Shown one piece after another: positions 48,591-61,829 of a stretch of 64,000 bases of DNA. Location of the stretch: assembly GCA_029961685.1 (NCBI GenBank), contig JARWKL010000010.1:12359931-12423930 (forward strand), read 5' to 3'. The notes under the pieces are model-generated. The model worked only from the letters and a program-made list of their open reading frames with translations, was not told where the DNA came from and did not search any database. Made by a program: the position numbers and the translations under genes. The DNA comes from Aristolochia californica. Lineage: Eukaryota > Streptophyta > Magnoliopsida > Piperales > Aristolochiaceae. Positions within the stretch are counted from its first letter, which is position 1. Every line of letters starts with the position of its first letter.

Positions 48591-50531
48591 AAAAGATATA
48601 AGGCATAAAAAAATGAAAATTTTCTGGTTCATGTATGAAAAAAAAAAATTTCAAAATTATTCGATGCACTAAAAATGAACTCCAAGGTTTTGTTGTCCAT
48701 GTTCTGGAAATTCCACTAGTACAACCCCTAATAATAAGCCTGGTGGAATTTTATAGGAAAGGGACTTGTAACTGATCCTAATATGCTTTAAGTGTGGTGG
48801 ATATGCATGGGAGAAACATGTTGAGGATGCCAGTGGACCAAATGATCTAAAAATTTTGAAGGCGTAGAAAAAATCAAATTCTCAAGTGGTTGGATATTTA
48901 CGATGGCCAAACAACCCACTTTTTGCCTATCCTTAAAAATCATAGATACTTTTTGGAATTATCTCTCTCAGCATTTGTGCATTTCCATTTTGGATGTTCA
49001 AATTTTCTTTCAGATCCAAACTTGAGTTTTCACTCTCCCATTTTTCTCGTAAACAAAAAAGATATAAGGCATAGCAAAATGAAAATTTTAGAGTTCATGT
49101 ATGGAAAAAGAAATTTCAAAATTATTTCAGGCACTAAATATGAACTCCAAGGTTTTTTAATCGATGTTCTGGAAATTCCACTAGTACAGCCCCTGATAAT
49201 AAGCCTGGTTGAATTTTATTGGAAAGGGACTTGTAACTGATCCTAAGATGCTTTAAGTGTGGTGGATATGCATGGGAGAAACATGTTGAGGATGCAAGTG
49301 GACCTAATGATCCAAAAATTTTAAGTGGTAGAAAAAATCAAATTCTCAAGTGCTTGGATATTTACTAGGGCCAAACAACCCACTCTTTGCCTATCCTTAA
49401 AAATCACAGATACTTTTTTGAACTATCTCTCTCAGTATTTGTGCATTTTCATTTTGGATGTTCAAATTTGTTTTCAGATCCAAACTTGAGTTTTAACTCT
49501 CCCATTTTTCTCGTAAACAAAAAAGATATAAGGCATAACATAATGAAAATTTTAGAGTTCATGTATGCAAAAAAAAAATTTCAAAATTATTTCAAGTAAT
49601 AAAAATTAACTCCAAGGTTTTGTTATCCATGTTCTGAAAATTCCACAAGTACAACCCCTAATAATAAGCCTGGTGGAATTTTATAGGAAAGGGACTTGTA
49701 ACTGATCCTGACATGGTTTAAGTGTGGTGGATATGCATGCCAGAAACATGAGGAGGATGCAAGGGGACCTAATGATCCAAAAATTTCAAGGACTAGAAAA
49801 AATCAAATTCTCAAGTGGTTGGATATTTACAAGGGCCAAACAACCCACTTTTTGCCTTTCCTTAATAATCACAGATACTTTTTGGAACTATCTCTCTCAG
49901 CATTTGTGCATTTCCATTTTAGATGTTCAAATTTGTTTTCAGATCAAAATTTGAGTTTTCACCCTCCCATTTTTCTCGTAAACAAAAAAGATATAAGGCA
50001 TAACAAAACGAAAATTTTAGAGTTCATGTATGCAAAAAAAAAAAATTTCAAAATTATTTCAGGCTATAAAAATGAACTCCAAGGTTTTGTTATGCATGTT
50101 CTTGAAATTCCACAAGTACGGCCCCTAATAATGAGCCTGGTGGAATTCTATTGGAAAGGGACTTGTAACTGATCCAAACATGCTTTAAGTGTGGTGGATA
50201 TGCATGCCAGAAACATGTTGAGGATGCAAGTGGACCTAATGATCCAAAAATTTCAAGGGGTAGAAAAATTCAAATTCTAAAGTGGTTGGATATTTACAAG
50301 GGCCGAAGAACCCACTTTTTGCCTATCCTTAAAAATCACAGATACTTTTCGGAACTATCGCTCTCAGCATTTTTGCATTTCCATTTTGGATGTTTAAATT
50401 TTTTTTCAGATCCAAAGTTGAGTTTTCACACTCCCATTTTTCTCGTAAACAAAAAAGATATAAGGCATAAGAAAATGAAAATTTTAGCGTTCATGTATGC
50501 AAAAAAAAAAATTCAAAATTATTTCAGGCAC

Positions 50532-50667
50532 TAAAAATGAACTCCAAGGATTTCTTATTCATGTTCTGGAAATTCCACTAGTACAGCCCCTAATATTAAG
50601 CTTGGTGGAATTTTATAGGAAACGGACTTGTAACTAATCCTAACATGCTTTAAGTGTGGTGGATATG
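50532..50667 (+). repeat. 136-bp block identical to 26434-26569
   Basis: It sits at the junction of units 111 and 112 within otherwise main-type sequence. The same four rare variant clusters occur together here 24,098 bp away, and nowhere else in the window that I noticed as a full set. Confidence 0.9.
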
Positions 50668-50917
50668 CATGCCAGAAACATGTTGAGGATGCCAGTGGAC
50701 CTAATGATCCAAAAATTTCCAGGAGTAGAAAAAATCAAATTCTCAAGTGGTTGGATATTTACCAGGGCCAAACAACCCATTTTTTGCCTATCCTTAAAAA
50801 TCACAGATACTTTTTGGAACTATCTCTCTGAGCAATTGTGCATTTCCATTTTGGATGTTCAAATATGTTTTCAAATCCAAACTTGAGTTTTCACTCTCCC
50901 ATTTTTCTCGTAAACAA
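50656..50917 (+). repeat. Variant 5' half shared with 48329, copy 2
   Basis: It has the same five variants as 48329-48590 but an intact start. This unit begins inside the 136-bp patch shared with 26.5 kb, so it is a mosaic of at least two sources. Confidence 0.82.
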
Positions 50918-53900
50918 AAAAGATATAAGGCATAAAAAAAAGAAAATTTTCAACTACATGTATGCAAAAAAAAAAAATTTCAAAATTATTTCAGGCACTC
51001 AAAATGAACTCCAAGGTTTTGCTGTCCATGTTCTGGAAATTCCACTAATACAACCCCTAATAATAAGCCTGGTGGAATTTTATAGGAAAGGGACTTGTAA
51101 CTGATCCTAAAATGCTTTAAGTGTGGTGGATATGCAAGCCAGAAACATGTTGAGGATGCAAGTGGATCTTATGATCGAAAAATTTCAGTGAGAAGAAAAA
51201 ATAAAATTCTCAAGTGGTTGGATATTTACCAGAGCCAAACAACCCACTTTTTGCCTAACCTTAAAAATCACAAATACTTTTTGGAACTATCTCTCTCAAC
51301 ATATTTGCATTTCCATTTTGGATGTTCAAATTTGTTTTCAGATCCAAACTTGAGTTTTCACTCTCCCATTTTTCTCATAAACAAAAAAGATATCAGGCAG
51401 AAAAAAATGAAAATTTTAGAGTTCATGTATGCAAAAAACAAATTTCAAAATTATTTCAGGCACTAAAAATGAACTCCAAGTTTTTGTTATCATGGCATGA
51501 AAATTTCACTTGTAGAGCCCCAAATAATTAGCCTGGTGGAATTTTATAGGAAAGGGACTTGTAACTGATCCTAACATGCTTTAAGTGTCGTTGATATGCA
51601 TGCCAGAAACATGTTGAGGATGCAAGTGGACATAATGATCCAAAAATTTCAAGGAGTAGAAAAAATCAAATTCTAAAGTGGTTGGATATTTACAAGGGCC
51701 AAACAACCCACTTTTTGCCTATCCTTAAAAATCACAGATACTTTTTGCAACTATCTCTCTCAGCATTTGTGCATTTCCATTTTGGATGTTCAAATTTTTT
51801 TTTAGATCCAAACTTGTGTTTTCACTCTCCCATTTATCTCATAAATAGAAAAGATATAAGACATAACAAAATGAAAATTTAAGAGTTCATGTATGCAAAA
51901 AAAAAATTCAAAATTATTTCAGGCACTAAAAATGAACTCCAAGGTTTTGTTATCCATGTTCTAGAAATTCCACTAGTACAGCTCCTAATAATAAGGCTGG
52001 TTGAATTTTGTAGGGAAGGGACTAGTAACTGATCCTAACATGCTTGAAGTTTGGTGGATATGCATGCCAGAAACATGTTGAGGATGCAAGTCGACCTAAT
52101 GATCAGAAAAATTCAAGGGGTAGAAAAAATCAAATTCCCAAGTGGTTGGATATTTACCAGGGCCAAACAACCCAGTTTTTGCCTATCCTTAAAAATCACG
52201 GATACTTTTTGGAACTATCTCTCTCAGCATTTGTGCATTTCCATTTTGGATGTTCAAATTTGTTTTCAGACCCAAACTTGAGTTTTCACTCTCCCATTTT
52301 TCTCGTTAACAAAAGAGATATAAGGCATGTCAAAATGAAAATTTTAGATATATGCATAAAAAAAATTCAAAATTATTTCAGGCACTAAAAATGAACTCCA
52401 AGGTTTTGTTATCCATGTTCTAGAAATTCCACTAGTACAGCTCCTAATAATAAGGCTGGTTGAATTTAATAGGAAAGGGACTTGTAACTGATCCTAACAT
52501 GCTTTAAGTGTGGTGGATATGCATGCAAGAAACATGTTGAGAATACAAGTGGACCTAATGATCAAAAAATTTCAAGGAGTATAAAAAATCAAATTCTCAA
52601 GTGGTTTGATATTTACCAGGGCCAAATAACCCACTTTTTGCCTATCCTTAAAAATCACAGATACTTTTTGGAACTATCTCTCTCAGCATTTGTACATTTC
52701 CATTTTAGATGTTCAAATATGTTTTCAGATCCAAACTTGAGTTTTCACTTTCCCATTTTTCTCGTAATCAAAAAAGATATAAGGCATAACTAAATGAAAA
52801 TTTAGAGTTGAAGTACGCAAAATAAAAATTTCAAAATTATTTCAGGCACTAAAAATGGACTCCAAGGTTTAGTTATCCACGTTCTGGAAATTCCACTAGT
52901 AGAGCCCCTAATAATTAGCCTGGTGGAATTTTATAGGAAAGGGACTTGTAACTGATCCTAACATGTTTTAAGTGTGGTGGATATGCATGCCAGAAACATG
53001 TTGAGGAATCAAGTGGACATAATGATCATAAAATTTCAAGGAGTTGAAAAAATCAAATTCTCAAGTGGTTGGATATTCACCAGGGCCAAACAACCCACTT
53101 TTTGCCTATCCTTAAAATTCACAGATTCTTTTTGGAACTATCTCTCTCATCATTTGTGCATTTCCATTTTGGAAGTTCAAATTTGTTTTCAGATCCAAAC
53201 TCGAGCTTTCACTCTCCCATTTTTCTCGTAAACAAAAAAGATATCAGGCATAACAAAATGAAAATATAAGAGTTCATGTATGCAAAAAAAATTTCAAAAT
53301 TATTTCAGGCACTAAATATGAGCTCCATGCTTTTGTTATCCTTGTTAAGGAAATTCCACTATTACATCTCCTAATAATAAGACTGGTAGAATTTTATAGG
53401 AAAGGGACTTGTAACTGATCATAACATGCTTTAAGTGTGGTGGATATGCATGCCAGAAACATGTTGAGGATGCAAGTGGACCTAATGATCAGAAAATTTC
53501 AAGGAGTAGAAAAAATCAAATTCTCAAGTGGTTGGATATTTACTAAGGCCAAACAACCCACTATTTGCCTATCCTTAAAAATCACAGATACTTTTTGGAA
53601 CTATCTCTTTCAGCATTTGTGCATTTCCATTTTGGATGTTCAAATTTGTTTTCAGATCCAAACTTGTGTTTTCACTCTCCCAATTTTCTCGTAAACAAAA
53701 ATGATTTAAGGCATAACAAAAAGAAAATATAAGAGTTCATGTTTGCAAAAAAAAAAATTTTAAAATTATTTCAGGCACTAAAAATGAACTCCAAGGTTTT
53801 GTTATCCATGTTCAGGAAATTCCACTAGTACAACCCCTAACAATAAGCCTGGTGGAATTTTATAGGAAAGGGACTTGTAACTGATCTTAACATGATTTAA

Positions 53901-55182
53901 GTGTGGTGGATATGCATGGCAGAAACATGTTGAGGATGCAAGTGGACCTAATGATCAGAAAATTTCACGGAGTAGAAAAAATCAAATTCTCAAGTGCTTG
54001 GATATTTACTAGGGCCAAACAACCCACTTTTTGCCTATCCTTAAAAATCACAGATACTTTTTGGAACTATCTCTTTCAGCATTTGTGCATTTCCATTTTG
54101 GATGTTCAAATTTGTTTCCAGATCCAAACTTGTGTTTTCACTCTCCCATTTTTCTCGTAAACAAAAAAGATATAAGGCATAACAAAATGAAAATTTAAGA
54201 GTTCATGTATGGAAAAAAAGAATTTCAAAATTATTTCAGGCACTAAAAACGAACTCCAAGGTTTTTTTATCCATGTTCTGGAAATTCCACTAGTACAACC
54301 CCTAATAATAAGCCTGGTGGAATATTATAGGAAAGGGACTTGTAACTGATCCTAACAGGCTTTAAGTGTGGTGGATATGCTTGCCAGAAACATGTATAGG
54401 ATGCAAGTGGACCTAATGATCCAAAAATTTCCAGGAGTAGAAAAAATCAAATTCTCAAGTGGTTGGATATTTACCAAGGCCAAACAACCTACTTTTTGCC
54501 TATCCTTAAAAATCACAGATACTTTTTGGAACTATCTCTCTCAGCATTTGTGCATTTCCATTTTGGATGTTCAAATTTATTTTCAGATCCAAACTTGAGT
54601 TTTCACTCTCCCATTTTTCTCATAAACAAAAAAAATATAAGGCAAAACAAAATGAAAATTTTAGCGCTCAAGTATGCAAAAAAAAAAATTTCAAAATTAT
54701 TTCAGGCACTAAAAATGAACTCCAAGGTTTTGTTATCCATGTTATGGAAATTTCGCTAGTACAACCCCTATTTATAAGCCTGGTGGAATTTAATAGGAAA
54801 TGGACTTGTAACTGATCCTAACATGCTTTAACTGTGGTCGATATACATGCCAGAAACATGTTGAGAATGCAAGTGGACCTAATGATCCAAAAATTTCAAG
54901 GAGTAGAAAAAATCAAATTCTCAAGTTGTTGGATATTTACCATGGCCAGACAACCCACTTTTTGCCTATACTTAAAAATCACAGGTACTTTTTGGAACTA
55001 TCGCTCTCAACATTTGTGCATTTCCATTTTGGATGTTTAAATTTTTTTCAGATCGAAAGTTGAGTTTTCACACTCCCATTTTTCTCGTAAACAAAAAAGA
55101 TATAAGGCATAACAAAATGAAAATTTTAGCATTCATGTATGCAAAAAAAAAAATTCAAAATTATTTCTGGCACTAAAAATGG

Positions 55183-55411
55183 ACTCCAAGGTTTTGTTAT
55201 CCATGTTCTCGAAATTCCACTAGTACAACCCCTAATAATTAGCCTGGTGGAATTTTATAGGAAAGGGACTTGTTACTGGTCCTAACATGCCTTAAGTGTG
55301 GTGGATATGTATGCCAGAAACATGTTGAGGATGCAAGTGGACCTAATGATCCAAAAATTTCAAGGAGTAGAAAAAATCAAATTCTCAAGTGGGTGGATTT
55401 TTACCAGGGCC
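55183..55411 (+). repeat. ~229-bp block, copy of 47748-47976
   Basis: The same junction block lies at units 121/122. The differences I see are TTGTTACTGG for TTGTAACTGG, and two in the middle of unit 122. Confidence 0.85.
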
Positions 55412-57168
55412 GAACAACCCACTTTTTGCCTATCCTGAAAAATCAACAGATACTTTTTGGAACTATCTCTCTCAGTATTTGTGCATTTCCATTTTGGATG
55501 TTCAAATTTTTTTTCAGATCCAAACTTGAGTTTTCACTCTCCCATTTTTGTCATAAACAAAAAAGATATAAGGCAAAACAAAATGAAAATTTTAGCGTTC
55601 AAGTATGCAAAAAAAAAAATTTCAAAATTATTTCAGGCTCTAAAAATGAACTCCAAGGTTTTGTTATCCATGTTCTGGAAATTCCACTAGTACAGCCCCT
55701 TATAATAAGCCTGGTGGAATTTTATAGGGAAGGGACTTGTAACTGATCCTAACATGCTTTAAGTGCAGTGGATATGCATGCTAGAAACATGTTGAGAATG
55801 CAAGTGGACCTAATGATCAAAAAATTTCTAGGAGTAGAAAAAATCAAACTCTCAAGTGGTTGGATATTTACGAGGGCCAAACAACCCACTTTGTGCCTAT
55901 CATTAAAAATCACAGATACGTTTTGGAACTATCTCTCTCAGCATTTGTGCATTTCCATTTTGGATGTTCAAATATGTTTGCAGATCCAAACTTGAGTTTT
56001 CACTCTCCCATTTTTCTCATAAACAAAAAAGATATAAGGCATAACAAAATGAAAATTTTAGGGTTCACGTATGCAAAAAAAAAATTTCAAAATTATTTCA
56101 GGCACTAAAAATGAACTCCAAGGTTTTGTTATCCATGTTCTGGAAATTCCACTAGTACAGCCCCTAATAATAAGCCTGTTGGAATTTTATAGGAAAGGGA
56201 CTTGTAACTGATCCTAACATGCTTTAAGAGTGGTGGATATGTATGCCAGAAACATGTTGAGAATGCAAGTGGACCAAAAGATCCAAAAATATCAAGGAGT
56301 AGAAAAAATCAAATTCTCAAAGTGTTGGATATTTACTAGGGCCAAACAACCCACTTTTTGCCTATCCTTAAAAGTCACAGATTCTTTTTGGAACTATCTC
56401 TCTCAGCATTTGTGCATTTCCATTGTGGATGTTCAAATTTGTTTTCAGATCCAAACTTGAGTTTTCACTCTCCCATTTTTCTTGTAAACAAAAAAGAAAT
56501 AAGGCATAACAAAATGAAAATTTTAGAGTTCAAGTATGCAAAAAAAAAATTTCAAAATTATTTAAGGCACTAAAAATGAACTCCAAGGTTTTGTTATCCA
56601 TGTTCTAGAAATTCCACTAGTACAGCCCCTAATAATAAGCCTGGTGGAATTTTATAGGAAAGGGTTTTGTAACTAATCCAACCATCCTTTAAGTGTGGTG
56701 GATATGCATGCCAGAAACATGTATAGGATGCAAGTGGACCTAATGATCCAAAAATTTCAAGGAGTAGAAAAAATCAAATTCTCAAGTGGTTGGATATCTA
56801 CCAAGGCCAAACAACCCACTTTTTGCCTATCCTTAAAAATCATAGATACTTTTTGGATCTATCTCTCTCAGCATTTGTGCATTTCCATTTTGGATGTTCA
56901 AATTTTTTTTTCAGATCCAAATTTGAGTTTTCACTCTCCCATTTTTCTCGTAAACAAAATGGATATAAGGCATAACAAAATGAAAATTTTAGAGTTCATG
57001 TATGCAAAAAAAAATAAAAAATTCAAAATTATTTCAGGCGCTAAAAATGAACTCCAAGGTTTTGTTATCCATGTTCTACAAATTCCACTATTACAACCCC
57101 TAATAATAAGCCTGGTGGAATTTTATAGGAAAGGGACTTGTAACTGATCCTAACATGCTTTAAGAGTG

Positions 57169-57240
57169 GTGGATATGTATGCCAGAAACATGTTGAGGAT
57201 CCAAGTGGATATGCAAGCCAGAAACATGTTGGGGATCCAA
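57169..57240 (+). repeat. 36-bp tandem duplication inside unit 126
   Basis: GTGGATATG...GGATCCAA occurs at 57169-57204 and again at 57205-57240, with two or three differences (TATGTATGCC versus TATGCAAGCC, GAGG versus GGGG). AGTGGAT at the joint arises because AAGTGGA of the monomer resembles TGGTGGAT of the phase point. This makes the unit 498 bp, the longest in the window. Confidence 0.92.
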
Positions 57241-57999
57241 GTGGACCTAATGATACAAAAATTTTAGGGAGTAGAAAAAACCAAATTCTCAAGTGGTTGG
57301 ATATTTACCAGGGCCAAACAACCCACTTTTTGCCTATCCTTCAAAATCACAGATACTTTTTGGAACTATCTCTCTCAGCATTTGTGCATTTCCATTTTGG
57401 ATGTTAAAATTTTTTTCAGATCCAAACTTGAGTTTTCACTCTCCCATTTTTCTCGTAAACAAAAAAGATATAAGGCATAAAAAAATGAAATTTTAGCGTA
57501 CATGTATGCAAAAAAAAATTTCAAAATTATTTCAGCCACCAAAAATAAACTCCAAGGTTTTGTTATCCATGTTCTATAAATTCCACTAGTACAACCCCTA
57601 ATAATTAGCCTGGTGGAATTTTATAGGAAAGGGACTTGTAACTGATCCTAACATGGCTTAAGTGTGGTGGATACGCATGCCAGAAACACGTTGAGGATGC
57701 AAGTGGACCTAATGATCCAAAAATTTCAAGGAGTAGAAAAAATCAAATTCTCAAGTGGTTTGATATTTACCAGGGCCAAACAACCCACTTTTTGCCTATC
57801 CTTAAAAATCACAAATACTTTTTGGAACTATCTCTCTCAGCTTTTGTGCATTTCCATTTTGGATGTTCAAATTTGTTTTCAGATCCAAACTTGTGTTTTC
57901 ACGCTCCCATTTTTCTCGTAAACAAAAAAGATATAAGGCCTAACAAAATGAAAATTTAAGAGTTCATGTATGCAAAAAAAAAAAAAATCAAAATTATTT

Positions 58000-58960
58000 T
58001 AGGCACTAAAAATGAACTGCAAGGTTTTATTATCCATGTTCTAGAAATTCCACTAGTACAGCTCCTAATAATAAGGCTGGTGGAATTTTATAGGGAAAGG
58101 ACTTGTAACTGATCCTAACATGCTAGAAGTCTGGTGGATATGCATGCCAGAAACATGTTGAGGATGCAAGTGGACCAAATGATCAGAAAATTTCGAGTAG
58201 AAAAAATCAAATTCTCAAGTGGTTGGATATTTATTAGGGCCAAACAACCCACTTTTTGCCTATCCTTAAAAATCAATGATACTTTTTGGAACTATCTCTC
58301 TCAGCATTTGTGCATTTCCATTTTGGAAGTTCAAATTTGTTTTTAGATCCAAACTTGAGTTTTCACTCTCCCATTTTTCTCGTAAAAAAAAAATATATAA
58401 GGCAGAACAAAATGAAAACTTAAGAGTTCATGTATGCAAAAAAAAATTTCAAAATTATTTCAAGCACTAAAAATGAACTACAGGGTTTTGTTATCCATAT
58501 TCTGGAAATGCCACTAGTACAAGCCCTAATAATAAGCCTGGTGAAATTTTATAGGAAAGGGACTTGTAACTGATCCTAACATGCTTTAAGTGTGGTGGAT
58601 ATGTATGCAAGAAACATGTTGAGGATACAAGTGGTCCTAATGATCCAAAAATTTCAAGGAGTCAAAAAATTCAAATTGTCAAGTGGTTGGATATTTACTA
58701 GGGCCAAACAACCCACTTTTTTCCTATCCTTAAAAATCATAGATACTTTTTGGAACTATCTCTTTAAGCCTTTGTGCATTTCTAAGTTGGATGTTCAAAT
58801 TTGTTTTCAGATCCAAACTTGAGTTTTCACTCTCCCATTTTTCTCGTAAACAAAAAATATATTAGGCAGAACAAAATGAAAATTTAAGAGTTCATGTTGG
58901 CAAAAAAAAAATTTCAAAATAATATCAGGCACTAAAAATGAACTCCAAGGTTTTGTTATC
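58000..58960 (+). repeat. Three-unit higher-order repeat, copy 1
   Basis: Shared with 59395-60355: AATGAACTGCAAGG, TACAGCTCCTAATAATAAGG, TGCTAGAAGTCTGGTGG, AATCAATGATAC, GCAGAACAAAATG, GTATGCAAGAAAC and CTCTTTAAGCCTTTGTGC. Unit starts are offset by 1,393 bp (58131 and 59524) and 1,396 bp (58592 and 59988). Confidence 0.88.
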
Positions 58961-59394
58961 CATGTTTAGGAAATTCCACTGGTACAGCCCCTAATAATAA
59001 GCCTGGTGGAATTTTATAGGAAAGGGACTTGTAACTAATCCTAACATGCTTTAAGTGTGGTGGATATGCATGCCAGAAACTTGTTGAAGATGCAAGTGGA
59101 CCTAATGATCCAAAAATTTCAAGGAGTAGAAAAAATCAAATTCTCAAGTGGTTGGATATTTACCAGGGCCAAACAACCCACTTTTTACCTATTGTGAAAA
59201 ATTACAGATACTTTTTGGAACTATCTCTCTCTGCATTTGAGCATTTCCATTTTGGATGTTCAAATAAGTTTTCAGATCCAAACTTGAGTTTTCACTCTCC
59301 CATTTTTCTCGTAAACAAAATAGATATAAGGCATAACAAAATGAAAATTTTAGAGTTCATGTATGCAAACAAAAAAAAATTCAAAATTATTTTA

Positions 59395-60355
59395 GGCACT
59401 AAAAATGAACTGCAAGGTTTTGTTATCCATGTTCTAGAAATTCCACTAGTACAGCTCCTAATAATAAGGTTGGTGGAATTTTATAGGGAAGGGACATGTA
59501 ACTGATCCTAACATGCTAGAAGTCTGGTGGATATGCATGCCAGAAACATGTTGAGGATGCAAGTGGACCTAATGATCAGAAATTTTCAAGGAGTAGAAAA
59601 AATCAAATTCTCAAGTGGTTGGATATTTACTCGGGCCAAACAACCCACTTTTTGCCTATCCTAAAAAATCAATGATACTTTTTGGAACTATCTCTCTCAG
59701 TATTTGTGCATTTCAATTTTGGATGTTCAAATTTGTTTTCACATCCAAACTTGAGTTTTCACTCTCCCATTTTTCTCGTGAACAAAAAATATATAAGGCA
59801 GAACAAAATGAAAACTTAAGAGTTCATGTATGCAAAAAAAAATTTCAAAATTATTTCAAGCACTAAAAATGAACTACAAGGTTTTGTTATCCATATTCTA
59901 GAAATGCCACTAGTACAACCCCTAATAATAAGCCTGGTGATATTTTATAGGAAAGGGACTTGTAACTGATCCTAACATGCTTTAAGTGTGGTGGATATGT
60001 ATGCAAGAAACATGTTGAGGATACAAGTGGACCTAATGATCCAAAAATTTCAAGGAGTCGAAAAATTCAAATTCTCAAGTGGTTGGATATTTACCAAGGC
60101 CAAACAACCCACTTTTTGCCTATCCTTAAAAATCATAGATACTTTTTGGAACTATCTCTTTAAGCCTTTGTGCATTTCATTTTTGGATGTTCAAATTTGT
60201 TTTCAGATCCAAACTTGAGTTTTCACTCTCCCATTTTTCTCGTAAATAAAAAATATATTAGGCAGAACAAAATGAAAATTTAAGAGTTCATGTTGGCAAA
60301 AAAAAAATTCAAAATTATTTCAGGCACTAAACATGAACTCCAAGGTTTTGTTATC
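59395..60355 (+). repeat. Three-unit higher-order repeat, copy 2
   Basis: Partner of 58000-58960. The third unit of the period (59057 versus 60452) does not match well, so only about two thirds of the period was copied or has survived. Confidence 0.88.
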
Positions 60356-61382
60356 CATGTTCAGGAAATTCCACTAGTACAGCCACTAATAATAAGCTTG
60401 GTGGAAATTTATAGGAAAGGGACTTGTAACTGATCCTAACATTCTTAAAGTGTGGTGGATATGCATGCCAGAAACATGTTGAGGATGCAAGTGGATCTAA
60501 TGATCCAAAAATTTCAAGGAGTAGAAAAAATCAAATTCTCAATCGGTTGGATATTTACCAGGGCCAAACAACCTAGTTTTTGCCTAAGCTTAAAAGTCAC
60601 AGATACTTTTTGGAACTATCTCTCTCAGCATTTGTGCATTTCCATTTTGGATGTTCAAATTTGTTTTAAGATCCAAACTTGAGTTTTCACTCTTCGATTT
60701 TTCTCGTAAACAAAATAGATATAAGGCATAACAAAATTAAAATTTTAGAGTTCATGTATGCAAAAAAAAAATTTCAAAATTATTTCAGGCACTTAAAATG
60801 AACTCCAATGTTTTGTTATCCATGTTCTGGAAATTCCACTAGTACAGCCCCGAATAACAAGACTGGTGGAATTTGATAGGAATGGGACTTGTAACTGATC
60901 CTAACATGCTTTAAGTGTGGTGGATATGCATGCCAGAAACATGTTGAGGATGCAAGTGGACCTATTGACCTAAATATTTCAAGGAGTAGAAAAAATCAAA
61001 TTCTCAAGTGGTTGGATATTTACTAGGGCCAAACAACCCACTTTTTGCCTATCCTTAAAAATCACAGATACTTTTAGGAACTCTCTCTCTCAGCATTTGG
61101 GCATTTCCATTTTAGATGTTCAAATTTGTTTTCAGATCCAAACTTGAGTTTTCACTCTCCCATTTTTCTCGTAAAAAAAAAGAAAAAAGGCACAACAAAA
61201 TGAAAATTTTAGAGTTCATGTATGCAAAAAAAAAAAAATTTCAAATTTTTTCAGGCTCTAAAAATGAACTCCAAGGTTTTGTTATCCATGTTCCGGAAAT
61301 TCCACTAGTACTGCCCCTTATAATAGGCCTGGTGGAATTTTATTGGAAAGGGACTTGTAACTGATCCTAACTTGCTTTAAGT

Positions 61383-61829
61383 GTGGTGGACATGCATGTC
61401 AGAAACATGTTGAGGAAGCAAGTGGACATAATGATCCAAAATTTCAAGGAGTAGAAAAAATAAAATTCTCAAGAGGTTTGATATTTACCAGGCCCAAACA
61501 ACCCACTTTTTGCCTATCCTTAAAAATCACAGATACTTTTTGGAACTATCTCTCTCAGCATTTCTGCATTTCCATTTTCGATGTTCAAATTTGTTTTCAG
61601 ATCCAAACTTGAGTTTTCACTCTCCCATTTTGTTCGTAAACAAAAATGATATAAGGCATAACAAAATGAAAATTTTTGAGTTCATGTATGCAAAAAAAAA
61701 AATTCAAAATTATTTAAGGCACTAAAAATGAACTCCAAGGTTTTGTTATCCATTTTCTGAAAATTGCGCTAGTACAGCCCATAATCATAAGCCTAGTGGA
61801 CTTGTAACTGATCCTAACATGCTTTATGT
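61383..61829 (+). repeat. Unit 135, 447 bp, ~17-bp 3' deletion
   Basis: CCTAGTGGACTTGTAACTG at about 61793-61811 lacks ATTTTATAGGAAAGGGA. GGA occurs at both edges, so microhomology is again possible. Confidence 0.88.

Larger units (their letters stand above)
41889..52509 (+). repeat. Array block F, units 93-115
   Basis: Unit starts: 41889, then one whose start is deleted (body from about 42320), then 42754, 43217, 43679, 44143, 44607, 45074, 45539, 46004, 46468, 46934, 47399, 47863, 48329, 48794, 49259, 49724, 50191, 50656, 51123, 51587, 52051. All units are of the main type (ACTATC with CATTTCC or slight variants). The block contains a four-unit duplication (45.3 and 47.2 kb), a five-unit spaced pair (48.3 and 50.7 kb) and a patch shared with 26.5 kb. 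Confidence 0.95.
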
